Origin: DATHTC01 sp963746805
GTDB lineage: Bacteria; Actinomycetota; Thermoleophilia; Gaiellales; Gaiellaceae
NCBI GenBank assembly: GCA_963746805.1
Contig: CAVVCQ010000008.1
Location: 372,001 to 436,000, forward strand
DNA length: 64,000 nt
Direction of reading: 5' to 3'
In this document: positions 1 to 7,918 of the stretch, piece by piece
Layout of the letters: every line of letters begins with the position of its first letter
How positions within the stretch are numbered: the first letter of the stretch is position 1
Program-made: the position numbers and the translations under genes
The notes under the pieces: generated by a model
Databases searched by the model: none
What the model was told of the DNA's origin: nothing
What the model saw: only the letters and a program-made list of their open reading frames with translations

Positions 1-551
1 ACCTCGCGACCGGCGAGGTCTGCGGGCACCGGCTGCCGCAGGGGCTCGTCGAGTCGCAGGAGCTGCCCGAGCCGATCTTCACGCCGGCGACGAAGGCGCA
101 CACGGGCCACGACGAGAACATCACGCGCGAGCAGGCCGCCGAGCTCGTCGGCGCCGACCTGTTCGCCGAGGCGGAGCGCATCTCGCTCGCGCTCTACCGC
201 TACGGCGCCGACTGGGCGGCGACGCGCGGGATCATCCTCGCCGATACGAAGTTCGAGCTCGGCCTCGGCCCGGAGGGCACGCTCGTCCTCGGCGACGAGG
301 CGCTGACGCCGGACTCGTCGCGCTTCTGGCCGGCCGACGGCTACGAGGCGGGCCGCGGGCAGCCGTCGTTCGACAAGCAGTTCGTGCGGGACTACTGCGA
401 GTCGCTCGGCTGGGACAAGACCGCGCCGGGGCCCGAGTTGCCGGACGACGTCGTGGCCGGGACCAGAGCGCGCTACGTCGAGGCGTTCGAGCGCCTGACC
501 GGGATCGCGTTCGACGACTACCTCGCCGACCCGGAGGTGGTCGCACGGTGA
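1..551 (+). CDS. purC: SAICAR synthetase PurC, 5' end missing
   Basis: C-terminal 182 residues of phosphoribosylaminoimidazole-succinocarboxamide synthase, which joins CAIR and aspartate using ATP in purine synthesis. The reading frame starts at base 3 and ends with TGA at 549-551. Visible family motifs are GHRLP near the edge, FTPATKA followed by GHDENI, then ADTKFELG and the late D-S-S-R-F-W stretch. The start lies outside the window. The stop overlaps the GTG of purS (GTGA), so it is the first visible gene of a purC-purS-purQ operon. The assignment is secure; only completeness is limited. Confidence 0.96.
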   Translation, partial: LATGEVCGHRLPQGLVESQELPEPIFTPATKAHTGHDENITREQAAELVGADLFAEAERISLALYRYGADWAATRGIILADTKFELGLGPEGTLVLGDEALTPDSSRFWPADGYEAGRGQPSFDKQFVRDYCESLGWDKTAPGPELPDDVVAGTRARYVEAFERLTGIAFDDYLADPEVVAR

Positions 552-787
552 GGGCAACGGTGCTCGTGCGTCCGAAGGACGGGATCCTCGACCCGCAGGG
601 GGAGGCGGTGCGGACGGCCCTCGACCACCTCGGGTTCGAGGCCTCGGAGGCGCGCGTCGGGCGCGTGATCGACCTCGAGTTCCCCGGACGCAGCGCGGAC
701 GACGCGCGCCGCGAGCTCGAGCGGATGTGCGAGGAGCTGCTCGCGAACCCGCTGATCGAGAGCTACGAGATCGAGGTGCACGCGTGA
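548..787 (+). CDS. purS: FGAM synthase subunit PurS
   Basis: 79-residue PurS, the small subunit that bridges PurQ and PurL in the three-part phosphoribosylformylglycinamidine synthase. The N-terminus reads as a short beta strand (ATVLVRPK), followed by the ILDPQGEAV motif and the end NPLIESYEIEV, all typical of the family. The start is GTG at 548, overlapping the purC stop. The stop TGA overlaps the purQ GTG. Its partner purQ follows directly, but purL lies about 35 kb downstream. Confidence 0.95.
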   Translation: MRATVLVRPKDGILDPQGEAVRTALDHLGFEASEARVGRVIDLEFPGRSADDARRELERMCEELLANPLIESYEIEVHA

Positions 788-1497
788 CGGTCGCGCCGCA
801 GCCCGAGCGGCGGCCGCGGGTCGCGGTGCTCGTCTTCCCCGGCTCGAACGACGACCGCGACGCGGCCTGGGCACTCGGCGCGCTCGGCGCGGAGGCCGTC
901 ATGGTCTGGCACGCGGACGAGCGGCTGCCGGAGGTCGAGGGCGTGCTGCTCCCCGGCGGCTTCTCCTACGGCGACTACCTCCGCTGCGGCGCGATTGCGC
1001 GGTTCGCACCGGTGATGGCCGACGTCCGGCGGTTCGCGGACGAGGGCGGGCCGGTGCTCGGGATCTGCAACGGCTTCCAGATCCTCTGTGAGGCCGGGCT
1101 GCTGCCGGGCGTCCTGCGCCCGAACGCGTCGCTGTCGTTCGTCTGCCGGGACGTGGCCGTGAAGGTCGAGCGGGCCGACCTCGCCATCACGAGCCGCTGC
1201 GCCGAAGGGCAGGTGCTGACGATCCCGATCAAGTGCGGCGAGGGTGCGTGGTACGCGGACGAGGCTCTCGTCGAGGCGCTCGAGTGGGCGGGCCAGATCG
1301 TCTTCCGTTACGCCGGCGAGAACCCGACGGGCGCGATCGGCGCGGTCGCGGGGGTCTGCAATGCCGGCGGGAACGTGGTCGGGCTCATGCCCCACCCGGA
1401 GCACGCCGTCGACCCGATGCTCGGCTCCGGCGACGGCGGGCTGCTGCTGGCCGGGCTCGTGGACGCGGCGACGGCGCGACTGCTCGTCGCGGCCTAG
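784..1497 (+). CDS. purQ: FGAM synthase glutaminase subunit PurQ
   Basis: 237-residue class I glutamine amidotransferase that supplies ammonia to PurL. Family motifs seen: FPGSNDDRDA at the N-terminus, LPGGFSYGDYLRCGAIA, the nucleophile elbow GICNGFQ containing the catalytic Cys, and LMPHPEH near the C-terminus giving the His and Glu of the triad. The GTG at 784 is chosen because it overlaps the purS stop (GTGA); an in-frame start upstream would run through purS. The stop TAG overlaps the stop of a small convergent gene within CTAG. Length is normal for the short actinobacterial PurQ. Confidence 0.96.
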   Translation: MTVAPQPERRPRVAVLVFPGSNDDRDAAWALGALGAEAVMVWHADERLPEVEGVLLPGGFSYGDYLRCGAIARFAPVMADVRRFADEGGPVLGICNGFQILCEAGLLPGVLRPNASLSFVCRDVAVKVERADLAITSRCAEGQVLTIPIKCGEGAWYADEALVEALEWAGQIVFRYAGENPTGAIGAVAGVCNAGGNVVGLMPHPEHAVDPMLGSGDGGLLLAGLVDAATARLLVAA

Positions 1498-1649
1498 TCG
1501 GGCCGCTTCTCGCGCGCCTCTCCGCGGCGCCGCGCGGCGATGCGAGCCTCGCCCTCCGCGATGAGCGCGTGCGCCTGCTCGAGCGTCCGCCGCGCTCGGT
1601 CGCGAATCGCCGCCCCCTCGGGGTCAGGCCTCTTCCGCTTCCTCGCCAT
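1494..1649 (-). CDS. small basic protein, 51 residues
   Basis: Small ORF beginning ATG at 1649, very rich in Arg, Lys and Glu (starts MARKRKRPDPEG) and predicted to be largely helical. Its start lies inside the end of the preceding 39-codon ORF in another frame, and its TAG shares the palindrome CTAG with the purQ stop on the other strand. It appears to be the last gene of a three-gene run reading away from 2006. No known family is recognised. The compact overlapping layout supports a real gene, but no homology is visible. Confidence 0.5.
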   Translation of the reverse strand: MARKRKRPDPEGAAIRDRARRTLEQAHALIAEGEARIAARRRGEAREKRPD

Positions 1650-1743
1650 CGTCGTCCTCCAGCAGATAGTCGATGTGACGGACCACGTCGAGGATATCCG
1701 CCAGGAGCTTCAGCGCCGTCAGCGCGGCCTCGTCCTCGATCAG
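1624..1743 (-). CDS. small acidic protein, 39 residues, possible CTG start
   Basis: Open frame from CTG at 1743 to TGA at 1624. The CTG overlaps the stop of the gene before it as CTGA, mimicking the ATGA/GTGA couplings used throughout the window. There is no ATG, GTG or TTG in frame. The product would be one amphipathic helix followed by an acidic tail (EDDDGEEAEEA). The next gene, encoding a very basic peptide, starts inside this tail in another frame. It could instead be a frameshifted extension of the 88-residue gene. Confidence 0.38.
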   Translation of the reverse strand: MIEDEAALTALKLLADILDVVRHIDYLLEDDDGEEAEEA

Positions 1744-2006
1744 CTCCCGTTCCAGCCCAGCGCCTCCTGCAGCGCCGGGTGCTCGCCGAGCGCCGCGCGG
1801 AGCTTCTCCAGGTCGCGCAGCCGGAGCGTCACCGGCCCGCGGCGCGCGGTGCCGTCGGTCGTGTACGCGATGCGGACGAGCCGCTCGCCCTTCTCCGTCT
1901 CGAGCAGCTCGAACACGCTCGCGAACCGCCGCTCACCGGCTCGCTGCGGGACGCTCAGCCGCTCGACGAGGCTCGCCGGGCCCCAGGGTGTCGCCGCCTT
2001 CGCCAT
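1740..2006 (-). CDS. conserved-looking hypothetical protein, 88 residues
   Basis: Starts at ATG 2006 (MAKAATPWG). Upstream in-frame starts are rejected because TACCGT (2014-2019), a plausible -10 box, sits 7 bases before this ATG, as in other leaderless genes here. The middle reads like a small beta-rich domain (SVFELLETEKGERLVRIAY) with a C-terminal helix. No family is recognised. It heads the run of three small genes that converges on purQ. Confidence 0.62.
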   Translation of the reverse strand: MAKAATPWGPASLVERLSVPQRAGERRFASVFELLETEKGERLVRIAYTTDGTARRGPVTLRLRDLEKLRAALGEHPALQEALGWNGS

Positions 2007-2013
2007 ACCGCCA

Positions 2014-2019
2014 ACGGTA
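2014..2019 (-). promoter_or_regulatory. -10 box of leaderless promoter
   Basis: TACCGT on the reverse strand, ending 7 bases before the ATG at 2006. Its position matches the TANNNT boxes in front of many genes in this window and decides the start of the 88-residue gene. No clear -35 was identified. Confidence 0.5.
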
Positions 2020-2031
2020 GGCGGCCGCGCG

Positions 2032-3081
2032 TCACGCGTGTGTGCCGAGAACGTGCGGGATCTGTGACGGCGGCAGCGGGCTCTCCGGCAGCCCGTCGCG
2101 CGGCGAGCCGTTGTACGCACCGGGCGCCACGTCGTTCGGCGCGTCCGCGTGGAAGAGCGAGGCGAGGTGCTGGATGTGCCCGCGGCCCGGCCCGAGCTCG
2201 AACTGGCCGCCCCCGTAGAGCGCGATCCCGCGCCCCTCGCACGTCTCGTAGAACTCGAACAGCGCGCGCAGCGACCCGAACCGCGACGGCTTCACGTTCA
2301 GCGTCCGCGGCGGGAACGGCAGGGCGTCGACGTCCGCGACGGAGTGGATCGGCGCGTCCCAGGTGATCCGCTCGCGGTGCGACTCGAGCGCGGCCGCGGC
2401 CTCCGGATCCTCGTCCAGGTTCGGGTCCTCGATCCACGCCTCCGGGAACCCTTCTGCAGCGAGCCGGTAGAGCTCCGGGGTCGCCGGGTTGTCGACCGGC
2501 GTCCCGCGGTACTGCCCTTTCAGGTCGACGACGTCGACGCCGGCGACCTCCTGCACACGCGCCACGAGCGCCTGATCCCACGCCGGCGTCGGGTCGAGCT
2601 TGAACCGCAGCGACGGGTAGAGCCGCGTCCACGAGGCGAGCGGCTCGAGCGTGGCGGCGTCGATGCGGGTGGAGGCGACGAAGCTCACCGGCCGCGCCCG
2701 GCGCTCGACGAGGTCGCCGAGGCCGAGGTTCGACTGCCGGAGCGCGAGGTCGAGCGCCGCGCTCTCCCAGGCCCAGCGCCGGTACTGACGCTGCGACTCC
2801 ATCCCGATCGGGCCGCCGTAGAAGTCGAACGGCTCGAGCAGCTCCGACAGCTCGCCGAGCGTGCCGCGGAAGCCGGTTACCGGCGGCTCGGGCGAGCGCT
2901 CCGGGGCGTGCAGGCCCGCGTCGTAGGTGACGTCCTCGCCCACGCCCTCGACCTCGTCGCCGCGCAGCCGCACCACCGTGGTGACGCGCTGGAACTGGGG
3001 CGAGACGTCGAGAGCGAGCCGGTCGCGCTCGACCGACTCGATCTTGACGGAGAGTCCGGCGACGGCGTCCGCGAGGGCCAC
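2032..3081 (-). CDS. enolase-superfamily enzyme (muconate lactonizing / OSB synthase-like)
   Basis: 349 residues with the modified TIM-barrel signature of the mandelate racemase/muconate cycloisomerase group. Seen in order: an N-terminal capping domain, RFKLDP with the strand-2 Lys, a D-L-K-G strand giving a metal-binding Asp, WIEDP giving a metal-binding Glu, WDAPIHS, and LNVKPSRFGS with the strand-6 Lys, then a C-terminal G-G-G-Q-F segment. The superfamily abstracts a proton alpha to a carboxylate; the substrate cannot be told from sequence. GTG 3081 is preceded by TAGCCT at 3088-3093 with a 6-base gap, so it is probably leaderless. It stands apart from menaquinone or catabolic genes here. 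Confidence 0.72.
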   Translation of the reverse strand: MALADAVAGLSVKIESVERDRLALDVSPQFQRVTTVVRLRGDEVEGVGEDVTYDAGLHAPERSPEPPVTGFRGTLGELSELLEPFDFYGGPIGMESQRQYRRWAWESAALDLALRQSNLGLGDLVERRARPVSFVASTRIDAATLEPLASWTRLYPSLRFKLDPTPAWDQALVARVQEVAGVDVVDLKGQYRGTPVDNPATPELYRLAAEGFPEAWIEDPNLDEDPEAAAALESHRERITWDAPIHSVADVDALPFPPRTLNVKPSRFGSLRALFEFYETCEGRGIALYGGGQFELGPGRGHIQHLASLFHADAPNDVAPGAYNGSPRDGLPESPLPPSQIPHVLGTHA

Positions 3082-3094
3082 CGTCCGAGGCTAT

Positions 3095-3742
3095 CTACCA
3101 GCCGCTCACCCAGGGATCGACGAACACGTCGTCGACCCGCCAGCGACCCGAGCCGAGCAGACCCGACTGAGCGGTCAGGCGGAATTGCACCTGCGTGATC
3201 AGGCCGCCGTTCTGGCCGAGCTGCGAGAGCAGCGGCCCGAGGCTCGCCAGCAGGTACACGTCCGGGAGCAGGCCGGGGCTCCAGGCAGCCCCACCCGCGC
3301 GCAGGCCAACGATGGCGGTGCGCCGCGCGCCGGACGCGGTCGAGTACAGGATCTCGACCTTCAGCGGCGAGAGGAACGAGCCGGAGTTCGCGGCCATCAT
3401 CCGCATCGTCAGGGCGAGCGTGCCGACGCAGGTCAGCGGGCTCGTCGCGGACGCACCCGGCGGGAGGTAGAGGGACGACGACCCGGGACGGAGGTAGTAG
3501 GGATCGTTGCCGGACACGACCGTCGCGCCGCCCGAGAGCTTCCAGCCGTGCGCGCCTTCGAAGTCGCCGCCCGGCACGGGCGAGTACGGGATCGGGTCGA
3601 GCCAGCGCAGGAACGCCGGCGCCGCCGTCTGACCGTCGCAGCTGAGGAGACCGGCGCTCGCGGGAGACGCCGCCACCCCCGTCGCCGTGGCGCAGCCGAC
3701 CGCCAACGCCGCCAGCACCAGAACCCGCAAACACTTCTTCAC
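3095..3742 (-). CDS. secreted protein with C-terminal DPWVSGW signature
   Basis: 215 residues from GTG 3742, preceded by AAGGGG at ribosome-binding distance; an in-frame TTG further upstream is less likely. It begins KKCLRVLVLAALAVG, a Sec signal peptide ending near A-S-A-G. The mature part contains two Cys residues and ends VDDVFVDPWVSGW. The same closing motif ends the secreted protein at 5310-6035, and both also share an internal S-S-L-(Y/F)-L-P segment and an E-I-L-Y strand, so they are paralogues. It is divergent from the HD-GYP gene between them. Function unknown; probably an exported beta-rich domain. Confidence 0.7.
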   Translation of the reverse strand: MKKCLRVLVLAALAVGCATATGVAASPASAGLLSCDGQTAAPAFLRWLDPIPYSPVPGGDFEGAHGWKLSGGATVVSGNDPYYLRPGSSSLYLPPGASATSPLTCVGTLALTMRMMAANSGSFLSPLKVEILYSTASGARRTAIVGLRAGGAAWSPGLLPDVYLLASLGPLLSQLGQNGGLITQVQFRLTAQSGLLGSGRWRVDDVFVDPWVSGW

Positions 3743-3892
3743 CGCAACCCCTTCCCGACTCGACCGCAAGTCCGCTCAGTGAAAGGCGACCGCGGCGACT
3801 CCGAATCACCATTCGGGGTGAATCCTGCGGCGTCGGCCCAAGTTCCCTCCTTCGAGGGACGCACCGCGCCACGCCGCACCCATCCTTCGTCT

Positions 3893-5200
3893 GTGACGTC
3901 CGCGGCCACACACGTCGACCCTGCGATCGCCGAGCTGATCGAGCAGACGCGCGCGAGCCGCCTGGCGCGGCTCGGCGCCCGGCGGCTGCTCACCGTCGTC
4001 GCGTTCGGCGCGTCGTTCCTCGCCGCCGCCGTGGCCATGGCGGTATTCGTGCCGTCGGACCGCGAGATCGGAGCGGCGCAGCTGCTCGTGTTCGTCGCGG
4101 CGTACGCCCTCGCGTCGCGGGTCGCCTTCGAGATCAGCACGGGCTGGGCGGTGCCGACGCAGCTCGTGCTCGTGCCGATGCTGTTCGCGCTCCCGCCCGG
4201 GCTCGTGCCGCTCGCGGTGGCCGGCGGCTTCGTGACTGCGTGGCTCGTGCACGACCGCCAGCTCGACGTCGAGCGCGTGTTCCTGCGGCTCGCCAACTCG
4301 TGGTACGCGATCGGGCCCGCGCTCGTCATCTGGGCCGCCGGCGAGCCGGCACCGTCGCTCTCGGCGCTGCTCGTCCTCGCCGTCGCGCTCCCGGCGCAGT
4401 TCGCCCTCGAGTTCGCCAGTGTCGCGGGCTGCGACCGCATCGCGCGCGGGACACCGATTCGCCCGCAGCTGCCGTTCGTGGCGCGGGCCTGGGCCGTCGA
4501 CCTCGCGCTCACGCCCGTCGGCCTGCTCGCGGCCATCGCCGCGACCGAGGTGGACGGCGCGATCGTGCTCCTGCTCCCGCTGCTCGGCCTGCTGTCCGTC
4601 TTCGCCCGCGAGCGCAAGGCGCGGCTCGACGCGGCGCTCGAGCTCTCGTCCGCGTACCGCGGCACCGCCTTCCTGCTCGGCGACGTGATCGAGGCCGACG
4701 ACGCGTACACGGGGAGCCACAGCCGCGACGTCGTCTCGCTCTCGCTCGAGGTGGCGAAGCACCTCCGCCTCGACGCGCAGGCGCAGCGCCGCGTGGAGCT
4801 GGCCGCACTCCTCCACGACGTGGGCAAGATCCGCGTCCCGAACGAGATCATCAACAAGGCCGGGCCGCTCGACGACGACGAGTGGGCCGTGATGAAGCAG
4901 CACACGGTCGAGGGGCAGCGGATGCTGGAGCAGGTCGGCGGTCTGCTCGCCGCGGTCGGCGGGATCGTCCGCTCCTGCCACGAGCGCTGGGACGGGGCCG
5001 GTTACCCCGACGGGCTCGCCGGCGAGGACATCCCGGTCGAGGCACGGATCGTCTGCGCCTGCGACGCGTTCAACGCGATGACGACGGACCGCGCGTACCG
5101 CAAGGCGCTGTCGCTCGAGGACGCCAGGGCGGAGCTCGCACGTTGCGCGGGCAGCCAGTTCGACCCCGCGGTCGTCGAGGCGCTCCTCGCCGTCGCCTGA
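3893..5200 (+). CDS. membrane-anchored HD-GYP phosphodiesterase
   Basis: 435 residues: a hydrophobic N-terminal half (about residues 30-235, several membrane helices) followed by an HD-GYP domain. The HD pair is at 308-309 (LLHDVGK) and the GYP motif at 367-371 (DGAGYP). The residue before H363-E364, His in most HD-GYP proteins, is Cys362. HD-GYP proteins hydrolyse cyclic di-GMP; whether this variant is active is uncertain. Start GTG 3893 is chosen because CATCCT lies 6 bases before it and the upstream frame is non-coding. Its two neighbours are paralogous secreted proteins, which suggests a shared surface-related role. Confidence 0.82.
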   Translation: MTSAATHVDPAIAELIEQTRASRLARLGARRLLTVVAFGASFLAAAVAMAVFVPSDREIGAAQLLVFVAAYALASRVAFEISTGWAVPTQLVLVPMLFALPPGLVPLAVAGGFVTAWLVHDRQLDVERVFLRLANSWYAIGPALVIWAAGEPAPSLSALLVLAVALPAQFALEFASVAGCDRIARGTPIRPQLPFVARAWAVDLALTPVGLLAAIAATEVDGAIVLLLPLLGLLSVFARERKARLDAALELSSAYRGTAFLLGDVIEADDAYTGSHSRDVVSLSLEVAKHLRLDAQAQRRVELAALLHDVGKIRVPNEIINKAGPLDDDEWAVMKQHTVEGQRMLEQVGGLLAAVGGIVRSCHERWDGAGYPDGLAGEDIPVEARIVCACDAFNAMTTDRAYRKALSLEDARAELARCAGSQFDPAVVEALLAVA

Positions 5201-5223
5201 CGACCCTCGTTCGAGTGAACGGG

Positions 5224-5256
5224 CCGTGCTTCCCCCCTCCGGGGGAGGCAGCACGG
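5224..5256 (+). terminator. strong GC hairpin after HD-GYP gene
   Basis: CCGTGCT pairs with AGCACGG, and the inner C run pairs with a G run around a TCC loop. There is no T tract, so it is only a possible terminator or a leader structure for the secreted protein at 5310. I looked for a cyclic di-GMP riboswitch in 5201-5309 and did not recognise one. Confidence 0.4.
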
Positions 5257-5309
5257 CGGTGGAAGGAGAGGATGCGGGGGCATCTGCGGCGACCTTGGAG
5301 GAGTACTGA

Positions 5310-6035
5310 ATGACGGCAACGCGTGCGGCCCGCGTGGCGATCTGCCTGATGCTGGGACTGGCGACCTTCTCGGCGTTCACGGGCACCGCTCTCGGAGCGG
5401 AGGACGAAGGCGAGCTCGTCGACGTCAGCAAGACGGTCGAGGACCTCGACAAGGAGCTCGTCAAGCTCCGGGAGCGCGGCCGTTGGGCGCGCGAGGGCGA
5501 GCTGTCCGCCGCGGCGGTCTGCGGCGTCGACGCGCCGGTGCAGGTCTTCTCGGCCTGGGGCGACGGTGCCGCCTATCTCCCGGCCCCGGAAGGCAGCCTC
5601 GAGTCGACCGCGCGCTGGACGCTGAACAAGCATGCGCGCCTCGCCGAGAACTCGCCCTTCAGCTCCGGTGGGTCGTCGCTCTTCCTCCCCGACCACGGCG
5701 AGGCGATCTCGCCCGCGTTCTGCGTCAGCACGGCGCACCCGACGATCCGGCTGTTCGCCGCGAACACCGCCGACGAGGAGTCGGAGCTCGAGGTCGAGAT
5801 CCTCTACGAGAACGTCGACGGGAAGGTCAAGAAGCTCAAGGTCGCGAAACTGCGAGGCCGACAGGACTGGGCGCCGACGACGATCGTCCCGCTCCACGTC
5901 AACATGCTCGGCGCCGCGTCCGAGGACGGCTTCACCGCGGTCGCCGTGAGGTTCAAGGCCAAGGACGTGAAGTCGAAGACGGGCGGCTGGAAGCTCGACG
6001 ACCTCTTCGTCGATCCGTGGGTGAGCGGCTGGTGA
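5310..6035 (+). CDS. secreted protein, paralogue of 3095-3742
   Basis: 241 residues from ATG 5310 with GGAGGA eight bases upstream. Signal peptide at about residues 1-29 (ICLMLGLATFSAFTG, then A-L-G-A). Next comes a charged helical segment (VSKTVEDLDKELVKLRERG), probably a short coiled coil absent from the paralogue. The body keeps two Cys and a GGSSLFLP strand, and it ends LDDLFVDPWVSGW. Highly charged stretches rich in Lys and Glu suggest a soluble exported protein. No function can be named; the shared tail with 3095-3742 is the main clue. Confidence 0.72.
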   Translation: MTATRAARVAICLMLGLATFSAFTGTALGAEDEGELVDVSKTVEDLDKELVKLRERGRWAREGELSAAAVCGVDAPVQVFSAWGDGAAYLPAPEGSLESTARWTLNKHARLAENSPFSSGGSSLFLPDHGEAISPAFCVSTAHPTIRLFAANTADEESELEVEILYENVDGKVKKLKVAKLRGRQDWAPTTIVPLHVNMLGAASEDGFTAVAVRFKAKDVKSKTGGWKLDDLFVDPWVSGW

Positions 6036-6112
6036 TCGCCGCGGGGCAGGTCGGCGCCGCCCTCGCGCTTCCTTAACGCGAAGCCCGCACGCGCGTCGGC
6101 ATCCTCCCCCGG

Positions 6113-7036
6113 ATGCTCGGCTACGTCGCTCGCCGGCTGCTCTGGACGCCGCCGCTGCTGCTGTTCGTCATGCTCGTGACCTTCGCGCTGATGCGCGGGA
6201 TCGGCGGCAGCCCGTTCCGGCTCGAGTCCGGCGGGCTCCCCGAGCCCCTCGTCATCCAGGTCACGAACTTCTACGAGCTCGACAAGCCCTGGTACGTCGA
6301 GTTCTGGAACTACGTCGGCCACGTCGCGACGTGGAACTTCGGCCCGTCGCTGACGATGCGCGACCTCACCGTCGACCACGTGATCAACACGCAGATCCCG
6401 GTCACGCTCGCGCTCGCCGGGCTGGCGATCCTCTGGGCCGTCCCGATCGGCGGGACGCTCGGCGTGGCGGCAGCGATGAAGCGCGGCTCGCGGCTCGACA
6501 CGCTGCTGACCTCGGTCTCGACCCTCATGCTCGTCGTCCCGGTCTTCCTCTTCGCCGAGATCGGGTCGACGTACCTCATCCGCCGCTGGCACGTGATCGA
6601 ACCTGGTTGGGACACGTGGGAGACGCGGCTCGCCGCGTCGTTCGTGCTCGCGCTCGCGCCCGCGGGCTACATCGCCCGCGTCGTCCGGGCCGGGCTGGTG
6701 GACACGCTCGGCCAGGACTTCGTGCGCACCGCGCGCGCGAAGGGCCTGCGCTCCGGCCGCGTGATCGGCGTCCACGTGCTGCGCAACTCGCTCGTCCCCT
6801 TCCTCGCGGCCGCGGTGCCGACGATGGCACTGCTGATCACCGCCGCGTTCTTCGTCGAGCTCGCGTTCGGGATCCCCGGCGCCGCCGGCTTCTTCATCCG
6901 CGCCGCGCAGCTCCGCGACTACCCGATGGTCATGGGCCTCACGATCGTGCTCGCGCTCGTCGTGATCATGGCGAACCTCGTCGCCGACATCGTCGCCGCC
7001 TTCCTCGACCCACGGCTGCGGGAGCGGCGGTTCTGA
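6113..7036 (+). CDS. peptide-type ABC transporter permease (DppB-like)
   Basis: 307 residues, an inner-membrane permease of the DppB/OppB type. It starts YVARRLLWTPPLLLFVMLVTF, the usual first helix, followed by a periplasmic loop, five further hydrophobic segments and the cytoplasmic EAA-type loop around VRTARAKGLRSGRVIGVHVLRNSL. It ends LDPRLRERRF. The partner permease overlaps its stop. No substrate-binding protein or ATPase gene is adjacent in the window, so the substrate (di- or oligopeptide, nickel or other) is open. Confidence 0.88.
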   Translation: MLGYVARRLLWTPPLLLFVMLVTFALMRGIGGSPFRLESGGLPEPLVIQVTNFYELDKPWYVEFWNYVGHVATWNFGPSLTMRDLTVDHVINTQIPVTLALAGLAILWAVPIGGTLGVAAAMKRGSRLDTLLTSVSTLMLVVPVFLFAEIGSTYLIRRWHVIEPGWDTWETRLAASFVLALAPAGYIARVVRAGLVDTLGQDFVRTARAKGLRSGRVIGVHVLRNSLVPFLAAAVPTMALLITAAFFVELAFGIPGAAGFFIRAAQLRDYPMVMGLTIVLALVVIMANLVADIVAAFLDPRLRERRF

Positions 7037-7914
7037 CGGCGCTCGCGCACGAGGACGTCCCGCGCCACCGCGGTTTCTGGCTCGGGACGGCGGGCCGGTT
7101 CGCCCGGCACCGGCGCGGGATGGGCGCCGCCGCGGTGCTCCTCGCGCTCGTGCTGGCGTGCCTGCTCGTCCCGGTGCTCTCGCCGCACGACCCCTACGCC
7201 GTCGACTTCGCCCAGAAGCAGCAGGGGCCGTCGGCGGAGCACCCGCTCGGCACGGACTTCTTCGGCCGCGACCTGCTCGAGCGCCTCGCGCTCGGCGGCA
7301 GGAAGTCGCTCGTGATCGCCCTGTCGGCGCTCGGCGTGATCCTCGTCCTCGGCACGACCTACGGCGCGATCTCCGCGACCTTCGGCGGACGGGTGGACGA
7401 GTTCATGATGCGGGCCCTCGACGCGCTGCTCGCGATCCCGCGCTTCCCGGTGATCGTGATCATCCTCGTGATCGCGGGCCTGCGGACGAACGAGCTGACG
7501 CTGATCCTCGCCCTGTCGATCGTGAGTTGGATGGTGACCGCGCGACTCGTCCGCACGGAGCTGATCTCGCTCCGGCAGCGGGAGTTCGTGCGTGCGGCCC
7601 ACGCGGTCGGCGCAGGTCGGCGGCACGTGCTCGTCCGCCATCTCGTCCCGAACGCGCTCGGGGTGCTGATCGTGGCGGCGCTGCTCGAGTTGCCGGGGGT
7701 GATCCTCTACGAGGCCTTCGTCTCGACGCTCGGGCTCGGGCTCAACCCGCCGGCCGCGACCTGGGGGAACCTGGCGTTCGAGGGGATCGAGGACGCGCGG
7801 CTGTGGGAGGTCCTGATCCCGAGCATCGCCATCGCGATCTTCGCGATCGCCGCGAACATCGTCGCCGACGGGCTCGACGACTCCCTCGACCCCCGCCGCA
7901 GCGCCGAGCGCTGA
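7033..7914 (+). CDS. peptide-type ABC transporter permease (DppC-like), CTG start
   Basis: 293 residues, partner of the preceding permease. Features: FARHRRGM before helix 1, HPLGTDFFGRDLLERL, the EAA loop FVRAAHAVGAGRRHVLVRHLVP, and the end SLDPRRSAER, all typical of DppC/OppC. No ATG, GTG or TTG precedes the family-conserved N-terminus. CTG at 7033 overlaps the upstream TGA as CTGA and is proposed as the start. ATG 7120 would begin inside the first membrane helix and is less likely. Confidence 0.85.
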   Translation: MTALAHEDVPRHRGFWLGTAGRFARHRRGMGAAAVLLALVLACLLVPVLSPHDPYAVDFAQKQQGPSAEHPLGTDFFGRDLLERLALGGRKSLVIALSALGVILVLGTTYGAISATFGGRVDEFMMRALDALLAIPRFPVIVIILVIAGLRTNELTLILALSIVSWMVTARLVRTELISLRQREFVRAAHAVGAGRRHVLVRHLVPNALGVLIVAALLELPGVILYEAFVSTLGLGLNPPAATWGNLAFEGIEDARLWEVLIPSIAIAIFAIAANIVADGLDDSLDPRRSAER

Positions 7915-7918
7915 ATCG

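Noticed and set aside
5201..5309. Possible cyclic di-GMP riboswitch after the HD-GYP gene
   Set aside because: Only a simple GC hairpin is visible; the conserved core of known riboswitch classes is not recognisable.
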